Assembly: GCA_013215385.1 (NCBI GenBank)
Contig: JABSOY010000006.1
Span: 248,001 to 312,000, forward strand
Source: Colwellia sp.
GTDB lineage: Bacteria > Pseudomonadota > Gammaproteobacteria > Enterobacterales > Alteromonadaceae
DNA: 64,000 nucleotides
Reading direction: 5' to 3'
In this document: one piece after another, positions 15,880-25,500 of the stretch
How positions within the stretch are numbered: the stretch's first letter is position 1
Layout: each line of letters opens with the position of its first letter
Notes under the pieces: generated by a model
What the model was told of the DNA's origin: nothing
Seen by the model: only the letters and a program-made list of their open reading frames with translations
Databases searched by the model: none
Position numbers and translations under genes: made by a program

Positions 15880-18732
15880 TTAATCATATACCGTTACTTT
15901 CTCGCTCGTTACTTCGGCAGCACTCACTAATCTTTGATACCAAAATGAAGCGACTAAAATAAATACGCCAATACCCATAAACAAAATAACTTTTTGCCAA
16001 AGCAGTGCGTGTGCCGCATCAAGTAACGACAATTTAATGATGGCTAAGAAAATCAAGCCGAAACTGTATTTTACCTTTGTTAGGCGTTTATCTTTCAAAA
16101 ATAAAATTAATGCGCCATGAATAGCTAATACTGGAGAAATTAGTAAGTCCATTCGATATTGAGCAAGTGAAAAGAACAGCGTTACATAGGTAATTGCCGC
16201 TATTGAATGCAAAAATAAATCGGCATTTAATTGTAGTTTTTTACCTAGTTGTGATTGTTTAAATTTATGCTCTTTTTTATATAAAGCGGCAGCTAGAAAT
16301 ATTATGGGTATTAATACATAAAACACATTTGATGGCACGAGTAGCCAGGCGGCTAAGACCAATAGTAAATTAACAGCGATAATGAATACTTCGTTTCTTT
16401 TTAAGTGCGTTGATGCATTAAGCGCATTAAAAGCGATAGTCCAATATAAACTGGCAATAATTACTGCATAAAATAGATTATTTGTTTGATAAGCAATAAT
16501 ATTTGGGATAGCAAAACCTAGCGATAATAAACCCAAACTGCAAATTAATTGCACGAGAGGGGCAGCTTCTTTGCGATTAATAAAATAGGCTATCGCGTAG
16601 AAAATTGAAAAGCCAATGAGCGCAATAATGCTATTAATTAGTGTTAATTGCCCAACAGAAGTCGCAAAAAACAACGAGGCTAAGCCAGCCAAAACGTTAG
16701 CTTCTTTAATGAGTAGTGGATGTTTTATTTTACGCGCCAATAATAAGGCTAATAACGGTGAAAGCCATAACAACATTAGTGATGCTTCATCAAACCGACG
16801 AATAACCGAGCCGATCCAACAAATAGGGATCAGTAAATAAAATAGTATCCTTATCGCTTCTGCAATTTCTTTTATTGCACTGTCTGGCTGATATCTTCGA
16901 TAAAATTCCGACCATAACCAAAGTTGTAAAAATACCGAAATAATTGCTAATTTTGCGAATAATGGCAACATGGTAAAGCGATAGCTATCAACCAGTAGAG
17001 CACCTTGGTAGGCATAAAATAATGCGGCAATGACAAGTGTCGCAGCAAGAACTTCTACCGATACTTGTTTACAGAATTTTGCTCTAAACAAGAGTGCTAA
17101 TTGCAAGAATATTATTAACGCACCTGTCCAGTTTCCTAGCCATATATTGGCGCTTACAATAACCAAGATTGACAACCACAGCACTTCAATAAACTGCAAG
17201 AAAGGTTTAATAATGTTCTGTGTAAACTTATCAAAAACATTTGAGTGGTTGATCAGTCGCTGCCAAGTCGCAATAATGGCCACAATTATGATTGATAACA
17301 GCCAACCGTCGACAGACTTTAATGCAGGTAATGGGAAGTACATTGCTAATGCAGACCAAGAATATATAAGTGCTATTACGGTTAGCACTTGTCCTTGAGT
17401 AATTGGAGACGAAATTTTATATCGACGACCAATTGAAATTAACAATATTCCCTCTACTGCCCATGCAATACCCCAATAAGCTTCACTAATCGTACTGACA
17501 ATTGTCAGGATGGTCCATGAAGCTGAAAGCAATATAAAAAAGTTTGTTAATTCACGCTTAACTTTATAAAAGAAAATACTGGCCGCTATAGCAATTAAAG
17601 TATTCAAAGCAAAACTAAAGCTAATGGTACTGGTAAATATATCGGTCGCTTGAAAGAAAACTAAAACGCTCGAACCCGTTAGCGCGGCAAGAAAAACTAA
17701 GCTTTGATTAGTTGGTGTGCTCTCTTTATAAAGCGTTAATGTCACGTAAGCGAAAAAGAGCAAATAAAATAAGTTGATAAGCCAAACTGATATAAGGGTG
17801 TTTTCAACGCCAATAATCCATTCAAGGGACACCAGAGTAAAGGCTAAACTTAAGTGAGCAAGCCATTGTCCAACATGACGATAAGCTAAAATCAAACTAC
17901 TAGTAACGACAAAAGCCAATGATAATAAATAATACCGTGGTTCCGTGCTAACAGTGCTGGAAAGTATTGGCATTGTTGCTATGCCTATGACACCTAAAGC
18001 AGCAATAACTTTGGTATCTAACCATAGGGCGATAGCATGACAAACTAATGCTATGGTTAAATATAAAACTAGGACAAGTATATTGGGGAGGAGACTGTAT
18101 ACACTGCCCGAAAAATAAACCGTGCTATACGAGAGTAATATACCTAACGCCACAATAGCTGAGGGGAATTCACCGAAACGAGCTTTTGTTTTAAGAACAA
18201 TGCCTAGCCCTACGACGAAAATAGCCACAATAGACATTAATAGAGATTTAACGCCAGTGCCAAGCTCATCAATAAGTAACTGCATTAAATAACCAAAACC
18301 GGCAAGCGTTAGGGTGATTCCAACTATTGTTAGAATGAAAATACCTAACATGCCTCTTTCTTTATATGACTGGTAAATTTTTGTAATAGGAGAGAACCAG
18401 TCAAAGCAAGAAGACAAAATAGTATTCATTAAAATAATAAAAAAGGAAGGTTCGCTGGGGGTAGGTGTTTCCCACTCTTTTCTAGATACTAGTAACTTAT
18501 CGGCGGTAATGACGTTAGCGCTAGGCAAAACATTTTTATCAATTTTGTCTGGTTTTACTGTGGCATTTATTTTTTCAATTTGAGTGATATTTGGTTTTTT
18601 ATTTTCTGTTGACGTTTGCTCTTTGGCTATCAAGATATTTAAACGATTTTCAACAACACCAACTCGTTCACTAAATTGAAGTTTAAGCAGTGCTAATTCT
18701 GACTTTAGCGCTTTAACTTCTTCATTCATCAT
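15880..18732 (-). CDS. DUF2339 multi-spanning membrane protein
   Basis: A 950-residue protein. The N-terminal 50 residues form a coiled coil (MNEEVKALKSELALLKLQFSERV..), followed by a linker to about residue 100. The rest is some 25 closely spaced transmembrane helices, the organisation of DUF2339. The first helices (GIFILTIVGITLTLAGFGYLMQ.., LLMSIVAIFVVGLGIVLKTKARFGEFPSAIV) are the best conserved part of the family. The molecular role is unknown. It begins 50 bases after the phospholipase D gene on the same strand, with AGGATG upstream, so the two are probably co-transcribed. Confidence 0.85.
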   Translation of the reverse strand: MMNEEVKALKSELALLKLQFSERVGVVENRLNILIAKEQTSTENKKPNITQIEKINATVKPDKIDKNVLPSANVITADKLLVSRKEWETPTPSEPSFFIILMNTILSSCFDWFSPITKIYQSYKERGMLGIFILTIVGITLTLAGFGYLMQLLIDELGTGVKSLLMSIVAIFVVGLGIVLKTKARFGEFPSAIVALGILLSYSTVYFSGSVYSLLPNILVLVLYLTIALVCHAIALWLDTKVIAALGVIGIATMPILSSTVSTEPRYYLLSLAFVVTSSLILAYRHVGQWLAHLSLAFTLVSLEWIIGVENTLISVWLINLFYLLFFAYVTLTLYKESTPTNQSLVFLAALTGSSVLVFFQATDIFTSTISFSFALNTLIAIAASIFFYKVKRELTNFFILLSASWTILTIVSTISEAYWGIAWAVEGILLISIGRRYKISSPITQGQVLTVIALIYSWSALAMYFPLPALKSVDGWLLSIIIVAIIATWQRLINHSNVFDKFTQNIIKPFLQFIEVLWLSILVIVSANIWLGNWTGALIIFLQLALLFRAKFCKQVSVEVLAATLVIAALFYAYQGALLVDSYRFTMLPLFAKLAIISVFLQLWLWSEFYRRYQPDSAIKEIAEAIRILFYLLIPICWIGSVIRRFDEASLMLLWLSPLLALLLARKIKHPLLIKEANVLAGLASLFFATSVGQLTLINSIIALIGFSIFYAIAYFINRKEAAPLVQLICSLGLLSLGFAIPNIIAYQTNNLFYAVIIASLYWTIAFNALNASTHLKRNEVFIIAVNLLLVLAAWLLVPSNVFYVLIPIIFLAAALYKKEHKFKQSQLGKKLQLNADLFLHSIAAITYVTLFFSLAQYRMDLLISPVLAIHGALILFLKDKRLTKVKYSFGLIFLAIIKLSLLDAAHALLWQKVILFMGIGVFILVASFWYQRLVSAAEVTSEKVTVYD

Positions 18733-18782
18733 TACATCCTGTAATTTTATTATTGAAGTACAATATGATTTTTTACAAATAT

Positions 18783-20369
18783 TTATAGAATATTTTTAGG
18801 GATAACTCTTCTTAGCTTAACGCCTAGTTGTTTTAATATGCTCTCTTCACCGTCGGGGTTCCATTCTAAGGTTGTTTGCCAAGCATTTTCAGGTTGCATT
18901 TCTTCTAACATGCCGGCTTTAACATTCATTGCTACTTCTTTTGAAGGAATTACGGTGATACTTTCGGTGTTTAAATTAGCACTACGGGGATCCAAATTAA
19001 AGGTACCTATTACGGTAATCTCATCATCAATAACCATCGACTTCGCATGCAAGCCGAATATTGGCATTTCTTGTAGCTGCTTTTGCATCACCTCAGACAT
19101 TATTTTTTGTCTTATTTTAGCGTCAGGTTTAAATTCATAGATCTTTACACCTGTTTTTAACAGGGCTTTTCTGTCTCGTTGATAGCCACTAAATGCTTCT
19201 AAATTATCGTTTGAAGCCAAACTATTGGTGAGAATTTTTACTTCAACACCATTATCGACCAGTGTCTTGAAAATATTTTTACTTAAATCTGTTGTCACTA
19301 AATAGGGCGTTTGGATGATTACCGACTTTTTAGCATTTTTAACCAGAGCAATAAGCTTTATTGTCGAAAGCCCACTGCCGCCTAAAAACTTACTGCCATC
19401 ATTTTTACCGGGTAGGTCTGAAATATACTCAACTCCCTTTATCCAGTGAAGCTTTCCTGCTTGTTCAATATCTCTAAAAGCGGTTGGGATATTATTAATT
19501 TCATCTCTAACTTTTGGGACAAAATTATTGGGATCGCAAGCATATTGATGCAGTGCATTATAATTAGTACTTATCTTATATTCACTGGTGATTAGCTCTT
19601 CAACTGAAACACTTAAGCCATCGGCCCAAAATAGATCAAACGACTCTTGAATATCGTGAGTCATGCCACCTAACAATAAAACATCTCGGTCTCTAAAGTT
19701 AAACTTGTGGTCATAACCAAAATATTCGTCAGCGACATTTCGCCCACCAGTAATTGATATTATTCCGTCAACAGTAAAGGTTTTGTTATGCATGCGTTGA
19801 TTTAAAGCATGGAAATCAGTGGTTAAATTTACGACTTTTTCAATAATATTTTTACCAATATTAGCCATTGGGTTATAAATTTTGATTGATAAGTTTTTAT
19901 GAGCGGCTAATTTTAATAATTCACCACCATTGGCATCGACCATAATGTCGTCGACTAACAATCTGACTTTTACGCCTCTTTCAGCGGCTTTAACTAAGTA
20001 ATCTATCGCGATTAAACCAATATTGTCAGTGGAGAAAATGAAATATTGCACGTCAATGGTTTGCTGGGCATGATCACTTAGCCAGGCTCTAGATAACATG
20101 GCCTCAGTGCCTTGCTCTAAAACGTAAACCCCGGTGCTGTCTTTCATCTGGTGTTGAAAAGGGGCGAGATATTTTGATAATGCTTTTGTCGGTCTATCAA
20201 CAATCGCAGCACAAAAATCTTGCTCTGATTCTGAGATATGATCTTCTATACCCGAACAAGCGGGTATTAGTATAAGAGCGAGTAATATAGCCGATTGGCT
20301 TATTAATTTACAAAACTTAGTGCTAATGCTTTTCTGGGGTTTATCCATGTAATTTTTATTAACCATCAA
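18783..20369 (-). CDS. Phospholipase D-family lipoprotein (cardiolipin synthase-like)
   Basis: A 528-residue protein with two HKD catalytic motifs: HNKTFTVDG (first half) and HAKSMVIDDE (second half). Each is followed by the usual G-G/S-x-N element (GGRNVAD; GTFNLDPRS). The N terminus holds a lipoprotein signal (ILLALILIPAC), placing it in the periplasm or outer membrane. The family transfers or hydrolyses phosphatidyl groups and includes cardiolipin synthases and secreted PLDs. The start could be ATG 20369 or ATG 20348 (MDKPQKS); neither has a clear RBS. It lies 37 bases after an XRE regulator gene and 50 bases before DUF2339, suggesting a membrane-related operon. Confidence 0.85.
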   Translation of the reverse strand: MMVNKNYMDKPQKSISTKFCKLISQSAILLALILIPACSGIEDHISESEQDFCAAIVDRPTKALSKYLAPFQHQMKDSTGVYVLEQGTEAMLSRAWLSDHAQQTIDVQYFIFSTDNIGLIAIDYLVKAAERGVKVRLLVDDIMVDANGGELLKLAAHKNLSIKIYNPMANIGKNIIEKVVNLTTDFHALNQRMHNKTFTVDGIISITGGRNVADEYFGYDHKFNFRDRDVLLLGGMTHDIQESFDLFWADGLSVSVEELITSEYKISTNYNALHQYACDPNNFVPKVRDEINNIPTAFRDIEQAGKLHWIKGVEYISDLPGKNDGSKFLGGSGLSTIKLIALVKNAKKSVIIQTPYLVTTDLSKNIFKTLVDNGVEVKILTNSLASNDNLEAFSGYQRDRKALLKTGVKIYEFKPDAKIRQKIMSEVMQKQLQEMPIFGLHAKSMVIDDEITVIGTFNLDPRSANLNTESITVIPSKEVAMNVKAGMLEEMQPENAWQTTLEWNPDGEESILKQLGVKLRRVIPKNIL

Positions 20370-20406
20370 TACTTATTTGACCGTTAAATTCCTATATATT
20401 TATCGA

Positions 20407-21141
20407 TTAACTTCTACGTAATACTTTAAATTGTGGCATTTCCCATGGGCGCATCGCTAAAAGCAAACCAACATGTTGTCGGTTTTCTAAGGGTAGTAAC
20501 GCATCTTCTTGATTCAATAATGCGAGTTCTTTTTTTAATTGGTTGAGTTTTCTTTCAATAATACTAATAGACGTTTGGCTATAAGTACCACGAATATAAA
20601 ACCTAAAGCTATTTTCATCGGTGAAACTTGATGCCATAAACTTCTCAATACCATTTTTTTCCATATATTTTTCCAAAGGACCATTAGGCAACCAATGAAA
20701 GTTTTGCGATATTAACATCTTATATTGATTATTGGGTAAAAGTTGGATGATTTTCAATCTATCTAATTTAGCCATTAACTGCACACATTCGAATTGGTCT
20801 ATTTGATAATGATGAATTATCTCATCAAAGCTCCAGCCATCACGCACACAAGCGGCAACCAAAAATAGCTTAGTGTCATCTATCAGCTCTTGTTCTTGCT
20901 CTGCGGTTAATTGAATTAATTTTTTCTTTTGATTTTCTACTAATAGGAATAAATCGGATAAACCAATACCGGCAACAGTACAAATTTCTTCTAGCCTAGC
21001 TAACGAGAATTGCTTCAATGAGAACATTCTTTTTATATTTGCTTCACTCATCTTAAGCCGTTGGGCAAGGGTTTTATAGGTGATGTTCTGCTGCTTAAGC
21101 GTAAGTTTTAATGTTTCGCATACTTCGGTTAGCTGGCTCAA
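20407..21141 (-). CDS. XRE-family helix-turn-helix regulator
   Basis: A 244-residue protein. Residues 5-65 form a lambda-repressor-like HTH (ITYKTLAQRLKMSEANIKRMFSLKQFSLARLEEICTVAGIGLSDLF). Residues 90-240 form an all-alpha/beta sensor-like part seen in marine gammaproteobacterial homologues (..GWSFDEIIHHYQIDQFECVQLMAKLDRLKIIQLLPNNQYKML). The ligand is unknown. It is the first gene in a minus-strand run with the phospholipase D and DUF2339 genes and is divergent from the DUF2145 pair, so it could regulate either side (inference). Confidence 0.8.
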   Translation of the reverse strand: MSQLTEVCETLKLTLKQQNITYKTLAQRLKMSEANIKRMFSLKQFSLARLEEICTVAGIGLSDLFLLVENQKKKLIQLTAEQEQELIDDTKLFLVAACVRDGWSFDEIIHHYQIDQFECVQLMAKLDRLKIIQLLPNNQYKMLISQNFHWLPNGPLEKYMEKNGIEKFMASSFTDENSFRFYIRGTYSQTSISIIERKLNQLKKELALLNQEDALLPLENRQHVGLLLAMRPWEMPQFKVLRRS

Positions 21142-21269
21142 GTAGTGTATTCCTATACTAAAGGTTGAATATTTTAATACATTACACGCTTTGGTTTATT
21201 TAAACCATGCAGACGTCATAATCAGTCTTGTTTTTAACACAGAGACTTTATCAAAAATAAGGAAGCAAG

Positions 21270-21605
21270 ATGAAAACATTAAACAAGGTTTTATTAATAA
21301 TATTAACAACAACAAGTTTACAATCTTTTGCCGACAGCGGAGCGTCACAAAATGCCAGTGCAGCAAGTAAGCATTCAGCTTTAGCTGCTTCACACGGTAT
21401 CGTAGCCAGTGCCAAACTAGGTAGCGCAGTGATTGCCACGCCATTAATTGTTATTGGCGCTATTGGCAGTGTGTCATTAAAAGCTGGTAATGCACTCATG
21501 GAAAATGCTGTTTCCACAACACCATTAGAAATTACAGAAAAAACAATTACTACAGCCCCTTCACCTGCTCAAATCATGAAAATTAACCAGCAGGAGAAAC
21601 TATAA
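21270..21605 (+). CDS. Small exported protein paired with DUF2145
   Basis: A 111-residue protein with a signal peptide (MKTLNKVLLIILTTTSLQSFA). An Ala/Ser-rich stretch follows, then one hydrophobic segment (AKLGSAVIATPLIVIGAIGSVSLKAG) that could be membrane-bound, and a polar tail. No family is recognised. The RBS AAGGAAGC is strong. Its stop overlaps the start of the DUF2145 gene (TAATG), so translation is coupled and the two products probably work together in the envelope. Confidence 0.7.
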   Translation: MKTLNKVLLIILTTTSLQSFADSGASQNASAASKHSALAASHGIVASAKLGSAVIATPLIVIGAIGSVSLKAGNALMENAVSTTPLEITEKTITTAPSPAQIMKINQQEKL

Positions 21606-22408
21606 TGAATAAGCTTTTAAGTTTATTAGTTACTGTAATGCTGTCCGTTTCTCTACCTGTTTTTGCAGGTAGTGCTCAAAATACAGAGTTACAGTTTTCA
21701 GCTAAAGAAGTTGATAAATTCGCTAAATCCGTTGAATTATTTGCCGCCAAAGAAGGGGCACGAGCTTTTATCATTGCTCGGGTTGGCAGGCCAAAAAAAG
21801 ACTTACCTGAAGGGATAAGTTTCACTCATACGGCTATTGCAGTATATTCATCAATTACTCTTGATACCGGCGAAATAGTCAAAGGATATGCAATTCATAA
21901 CCTTTATCAAAAAGAGGGGCAAGCAGACAAAAGTGAATTGGTGATTGATTATCCCGTTGATTTCTTTTGGGGCGTAAGTAACTTAAAAGCCGGTATTATT
22001 ATACCAACGCCAGAATTACAGCAACGAATAATAAATGTCATCGCTACCGGTAAAGACAAACAACTACATAACGAGAATTATTCTGTCATTGCTAACCCGT
22101 TTAATAACAGGTTTCAAAATTGTACTGAACATACCCTCAATATTTTAAATGCTGGCGTCTACCAAACAACCGACATGACCCAGCTTAAAAATAACGCTGA
22201 GCAGCATTTCAAACCGCAAAAAATAAAGGCGAGCCCTTTTAAATTATTATTAGGCAATTGGTTTGTCGATGATGTATCAACAAAGGATCATTCAGGGAAA
22301 GTGTACACAACTACCTTTACCACTATCGGAAAGTACTTACAAAATAATGAATTATTGAGTAAAGCTGTTGTGCTTAATAAGGAAGGTGAAGTTGAACAGT
22401 TACTATAA
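21605..22408 (+). CDS. DUF2145 exported protein
   Basis: A 267-residue protein with a signal peptide (MNKLLSLLVTVMLSVSLPVFA). The mature part matches DUF2145 by the block ..FAAKEGARAFIIARVGRPKKDLPEGISFTHTAIAVYS.. and later RFQNCTEHTLNIL. The family has a Cys in an N-C-T-E context and a conserved His (FTHTA), like papain/NlpC-type cysteine hydrolases, but activity is not established. It is coupled to the upstream small exported protein by a TAATG overlap and ends before a strong bidirectional terminator. Confidence 0.8.
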   Translation: MNKLLSLLVTVMLSVSLPVFAGSAQNTELQFSAKEVDKFAKSVELFAAKEGARAFIIARVGRPKKDLPEGISFTHTAIAVYSSITLDTGEIVKGYAIHNLYQKEGQADKSELVIDYPVDFFWGVSNLKAGIIIPTPELQQRIINVIATGKDKQLHNENYSVIANPFNNRFQNCTEHTLNILNAGVYQTTDMTQLKNNAEQHFKPQKIKASPFKLLLGNWFVDDVSTKDHSGKVYTTTFTTIGKYLQNNELLSKAVVLNKEGEVEQLL

Positions 22409-22476
22409 TTGCAACTACTTAGACGACGTCACTCTTTGCCATCCATGGCACCGTGACATACCGTTCATCCTGAACA

Positions 22477-22515
22477 TAAAAGAGCCATAGTTAATTCTAA
22501 CTATGGCTCTTTTTT
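22477..22515. terminator. Strong bidirectional terminator
   Basis: A 14-bp perfect stem AGAGCCATAGTTA / TAACTATGGCTCT, a 4-nt loop, with A-run before and T-run after. It lies between the convergent DUF2145 and ATPase genes and can stop transcription from both sides. Confidence 0.85.
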
Positions 22516-22563
22516 GTTACTGACAATAGTTACCAAATTGAACATCGTCAATGTTACCTAATG

Positions 22564-25500
22564 CTAGTCAACAAGCACCTCATCAATACTATTTTTCTTG
22601 CCTGATGCTAATTCTCTACTGATTTTTTGAATATGGGTCTCAGAACTTTTTACTGACTTTTCAGTGGTAAGGTTTAATGTTTTTAACGTATCAATCATTT
22701 CCATATCAAGATTCTTATTACTTTGCAGTGCTGTCACCAGTGGCGTTAGAAAAGACTCTATACTTTGGCTAAATAACGACAGTGTTTTTTCCAACTCTGA
22801 GTTATCTGGCTGTTCAACATTTACTTGTAGTTTAAGACTGGCAAGTGTTTCATTTAAAGTGTCTAAACCTGTCGATTGCGGCTGTAACAATGCCTCTCCT
22901 ATTTGATTCAGCCCTTTTTGTAATAATGAAATTTGGCTAGCAACCGCAGCGATAGGGTTGTCACTGTCGCCAAGGCTTTGATGACGAACAAAATCAGCTT
23001 TGATTTGCTGCCAGCGAACGGTTTGTTCATCCGTTTGAGTTCCACGCAGCTCACCTAATTTGAGTAAGTTTTCTTCAGCGCCTATAGTCAACGTTTGAGC
23101 TTCGCCACGATAATGATCAACGATGAGTTGCTCGATCTCTTCTTCGGTCATTACCGGAACAACTTTTTCCGCCATTTTATTCATATTACGATAACTTCCC
23201 TGCAACTTGAATGGCGGTTCAGTGCGATATTTATCGTCTTGCGCGGCAGATGCTATGTACTGCTCATTGGCTTTTAAAACGGTTTCTTGGATCTTACGAA
23301 TACGTTGAATAACAGCAACTATTTCATTCACTTCAGCTTGAGAGTAACTATGTTTTAATTCCGTAGTCGCCACTTGTTCACCATCAGCAATTCTGACTAG
23401 GTTATATAAATCATCCATGTCTCTTGTCGCAAGCGGTGCAATGTAACGATTACTGGTTAAACTGTTTTCAATAAAGCTTAAAGAAAATTCATGTTCACGG
23501 CCACTTAAGGTATCGCCTAAGTTATAAATGTCGGCTCGGTTAGCTAACATGTCAGGAATGCTAAACGCTTCACCTGACTCGGTATAAGGGTTACCTGCCA
23601 TAACGACCGCAAACTTTTTACCGCGCATATCATAGGTTTTACTCATCCCATTCCAAACACCATCAACCTTTCTTGAACCATCACATAACGAGATAAATTT
23701 TTGTAAAAATTCAGGGTTCGTATGCTGAATATCATCAAGATACAACATGACATTATTGCCCATTTCAAAGGCTAGGTTAATTTTTTCAACTTCATTTTTA
23801 GCTGTTGAGTTGTTTGCTTGCGAGGGATCTAGCGATAATTGGTCATGACCGATAGACGGACAGTTTATTTTAACAAAGGTCATGCCTAGCTTACTGGCAA
23901 CGTATTCAATAAGCGTTGTTTTACCATATCCCGGTGGCGATATTAGTAATAATAAGCCCATTAAATCGGAGCGTTTATTCTTACCCGCTGCGCCAATTTG
24001 TTTCGCTAGGTTAGTGCCAATAATTGGGAAATAAACATCATTTATCAATTTATTACGAACAAAAGAAGCCAATGCACTTGGCTTGAATTCTTCCAAACGT
24101 AGTCGCTTACGTTGCACTGCTAATACGCTTTGCTTTTTGGCGTGAAAGCCTTTGAATGCCGGCATATGCTCATGGCTAAATTGACGAAGTCGAGTAATAA
24201 ACTCTTGATAATTTATGTTTATTTTTCTATCGGTAATTTGTCCATGCTGTCCTAGTAGACCATCAACAACACATTCGGTATCAGCAAGAGAAGTATAGAA
24301 CTCACATTGCTCTGCCATCAGCATAAAAATGGCTGCTTCTGCCAGAACGTCTTGATGAATATTCATTTCCTGATGCGTAGAGAAAGATTGCAACCACGCC
24401 CAGTGAAGTTGATATTTTTGCTCTAGCGTTGCACAACCGGATAATGCGCCACTGATTTTCTTTTCTAAGCTTTTATGCTTTAACTGGCTCTTCAGTTGGT
24501 TTGCTAATTCAGCACTACTTTCTTTAATCACAAACTTTTGCTCAGCTTGAGCTAACTCTTGCAGGAGGTAGGTTGCTGACAATGACGTGTCACATTTCAG
24601 CCAAGGCTGACTTTCTAGATAGGTATCTAATAACGTGGCGAGTTCTTGGATAAGTTGCTGACGTAATTGATTGTCACCAAAGGTTTCTTCCATGATATGT
24701 AGGTTATTACTGCGATGTAATAAATCTTCTCGGCCATTACTTGCTAATCCTTCACAGAAAAAAAGCACCGCGAGTCTTCGCTCTGCTACTGGGTAAGCTA
24801 ACAAACCGATAGATTCTCTTAGGGCAAGTAATTGCGTTAATATCAAAGCAGCATCTGCATCGTGCACGCCTTTGTCATATCCTTCTTGATAACGAGGTTC
24901 GGCTGCTTTTCTCACCACATCGCCTATTTCATTATTTTTTACCGCTGCTTTTAATTTATCGAGTTCAGCTTTGCCTGATAATTCAGCTGAAAATAACAGG
25001 CTTGCTGCTAAATATTCGCCTCGATAGACTTTTTCAGATTCAGAAACAAGCTCTTGCTGCCAAAGATATTCAGTACCAACAAATAAATCATCGGCTAAGG
25101 TTTCAAAATACTCACTACCACTGATATGTAAGACCATAGAGCCATCACGAGGTAATAAGGTTAACTCTAATTTTTGTCTGTTCACTGAAAATTGGTGATC
25201 GCCTATTTTCACTAAACTCCCATCGGCAGAATAAATATCAGTTTTATCTCTGAGTGCTCTTATTCCTTGTTCTTTTGCATTTTTCAACTGGGCATCAATG
25301 TCATCAGCTCTTACATTGTCGTCAAGCTCTCGAAGCTGTTTAATTAACTTTCTAAGCTTAGAGACCATAGGGTCGCCAGCAAAATAGCTGTTTAACTTGT
25401 CTTGCTGATTGAATGATTGGCTGCGTCTGATAACACCTGAAATAATACGCTCGGCCGCGGTCATCAAATTAAGACAGCGACGCTGTTGTGCATCCATAAG

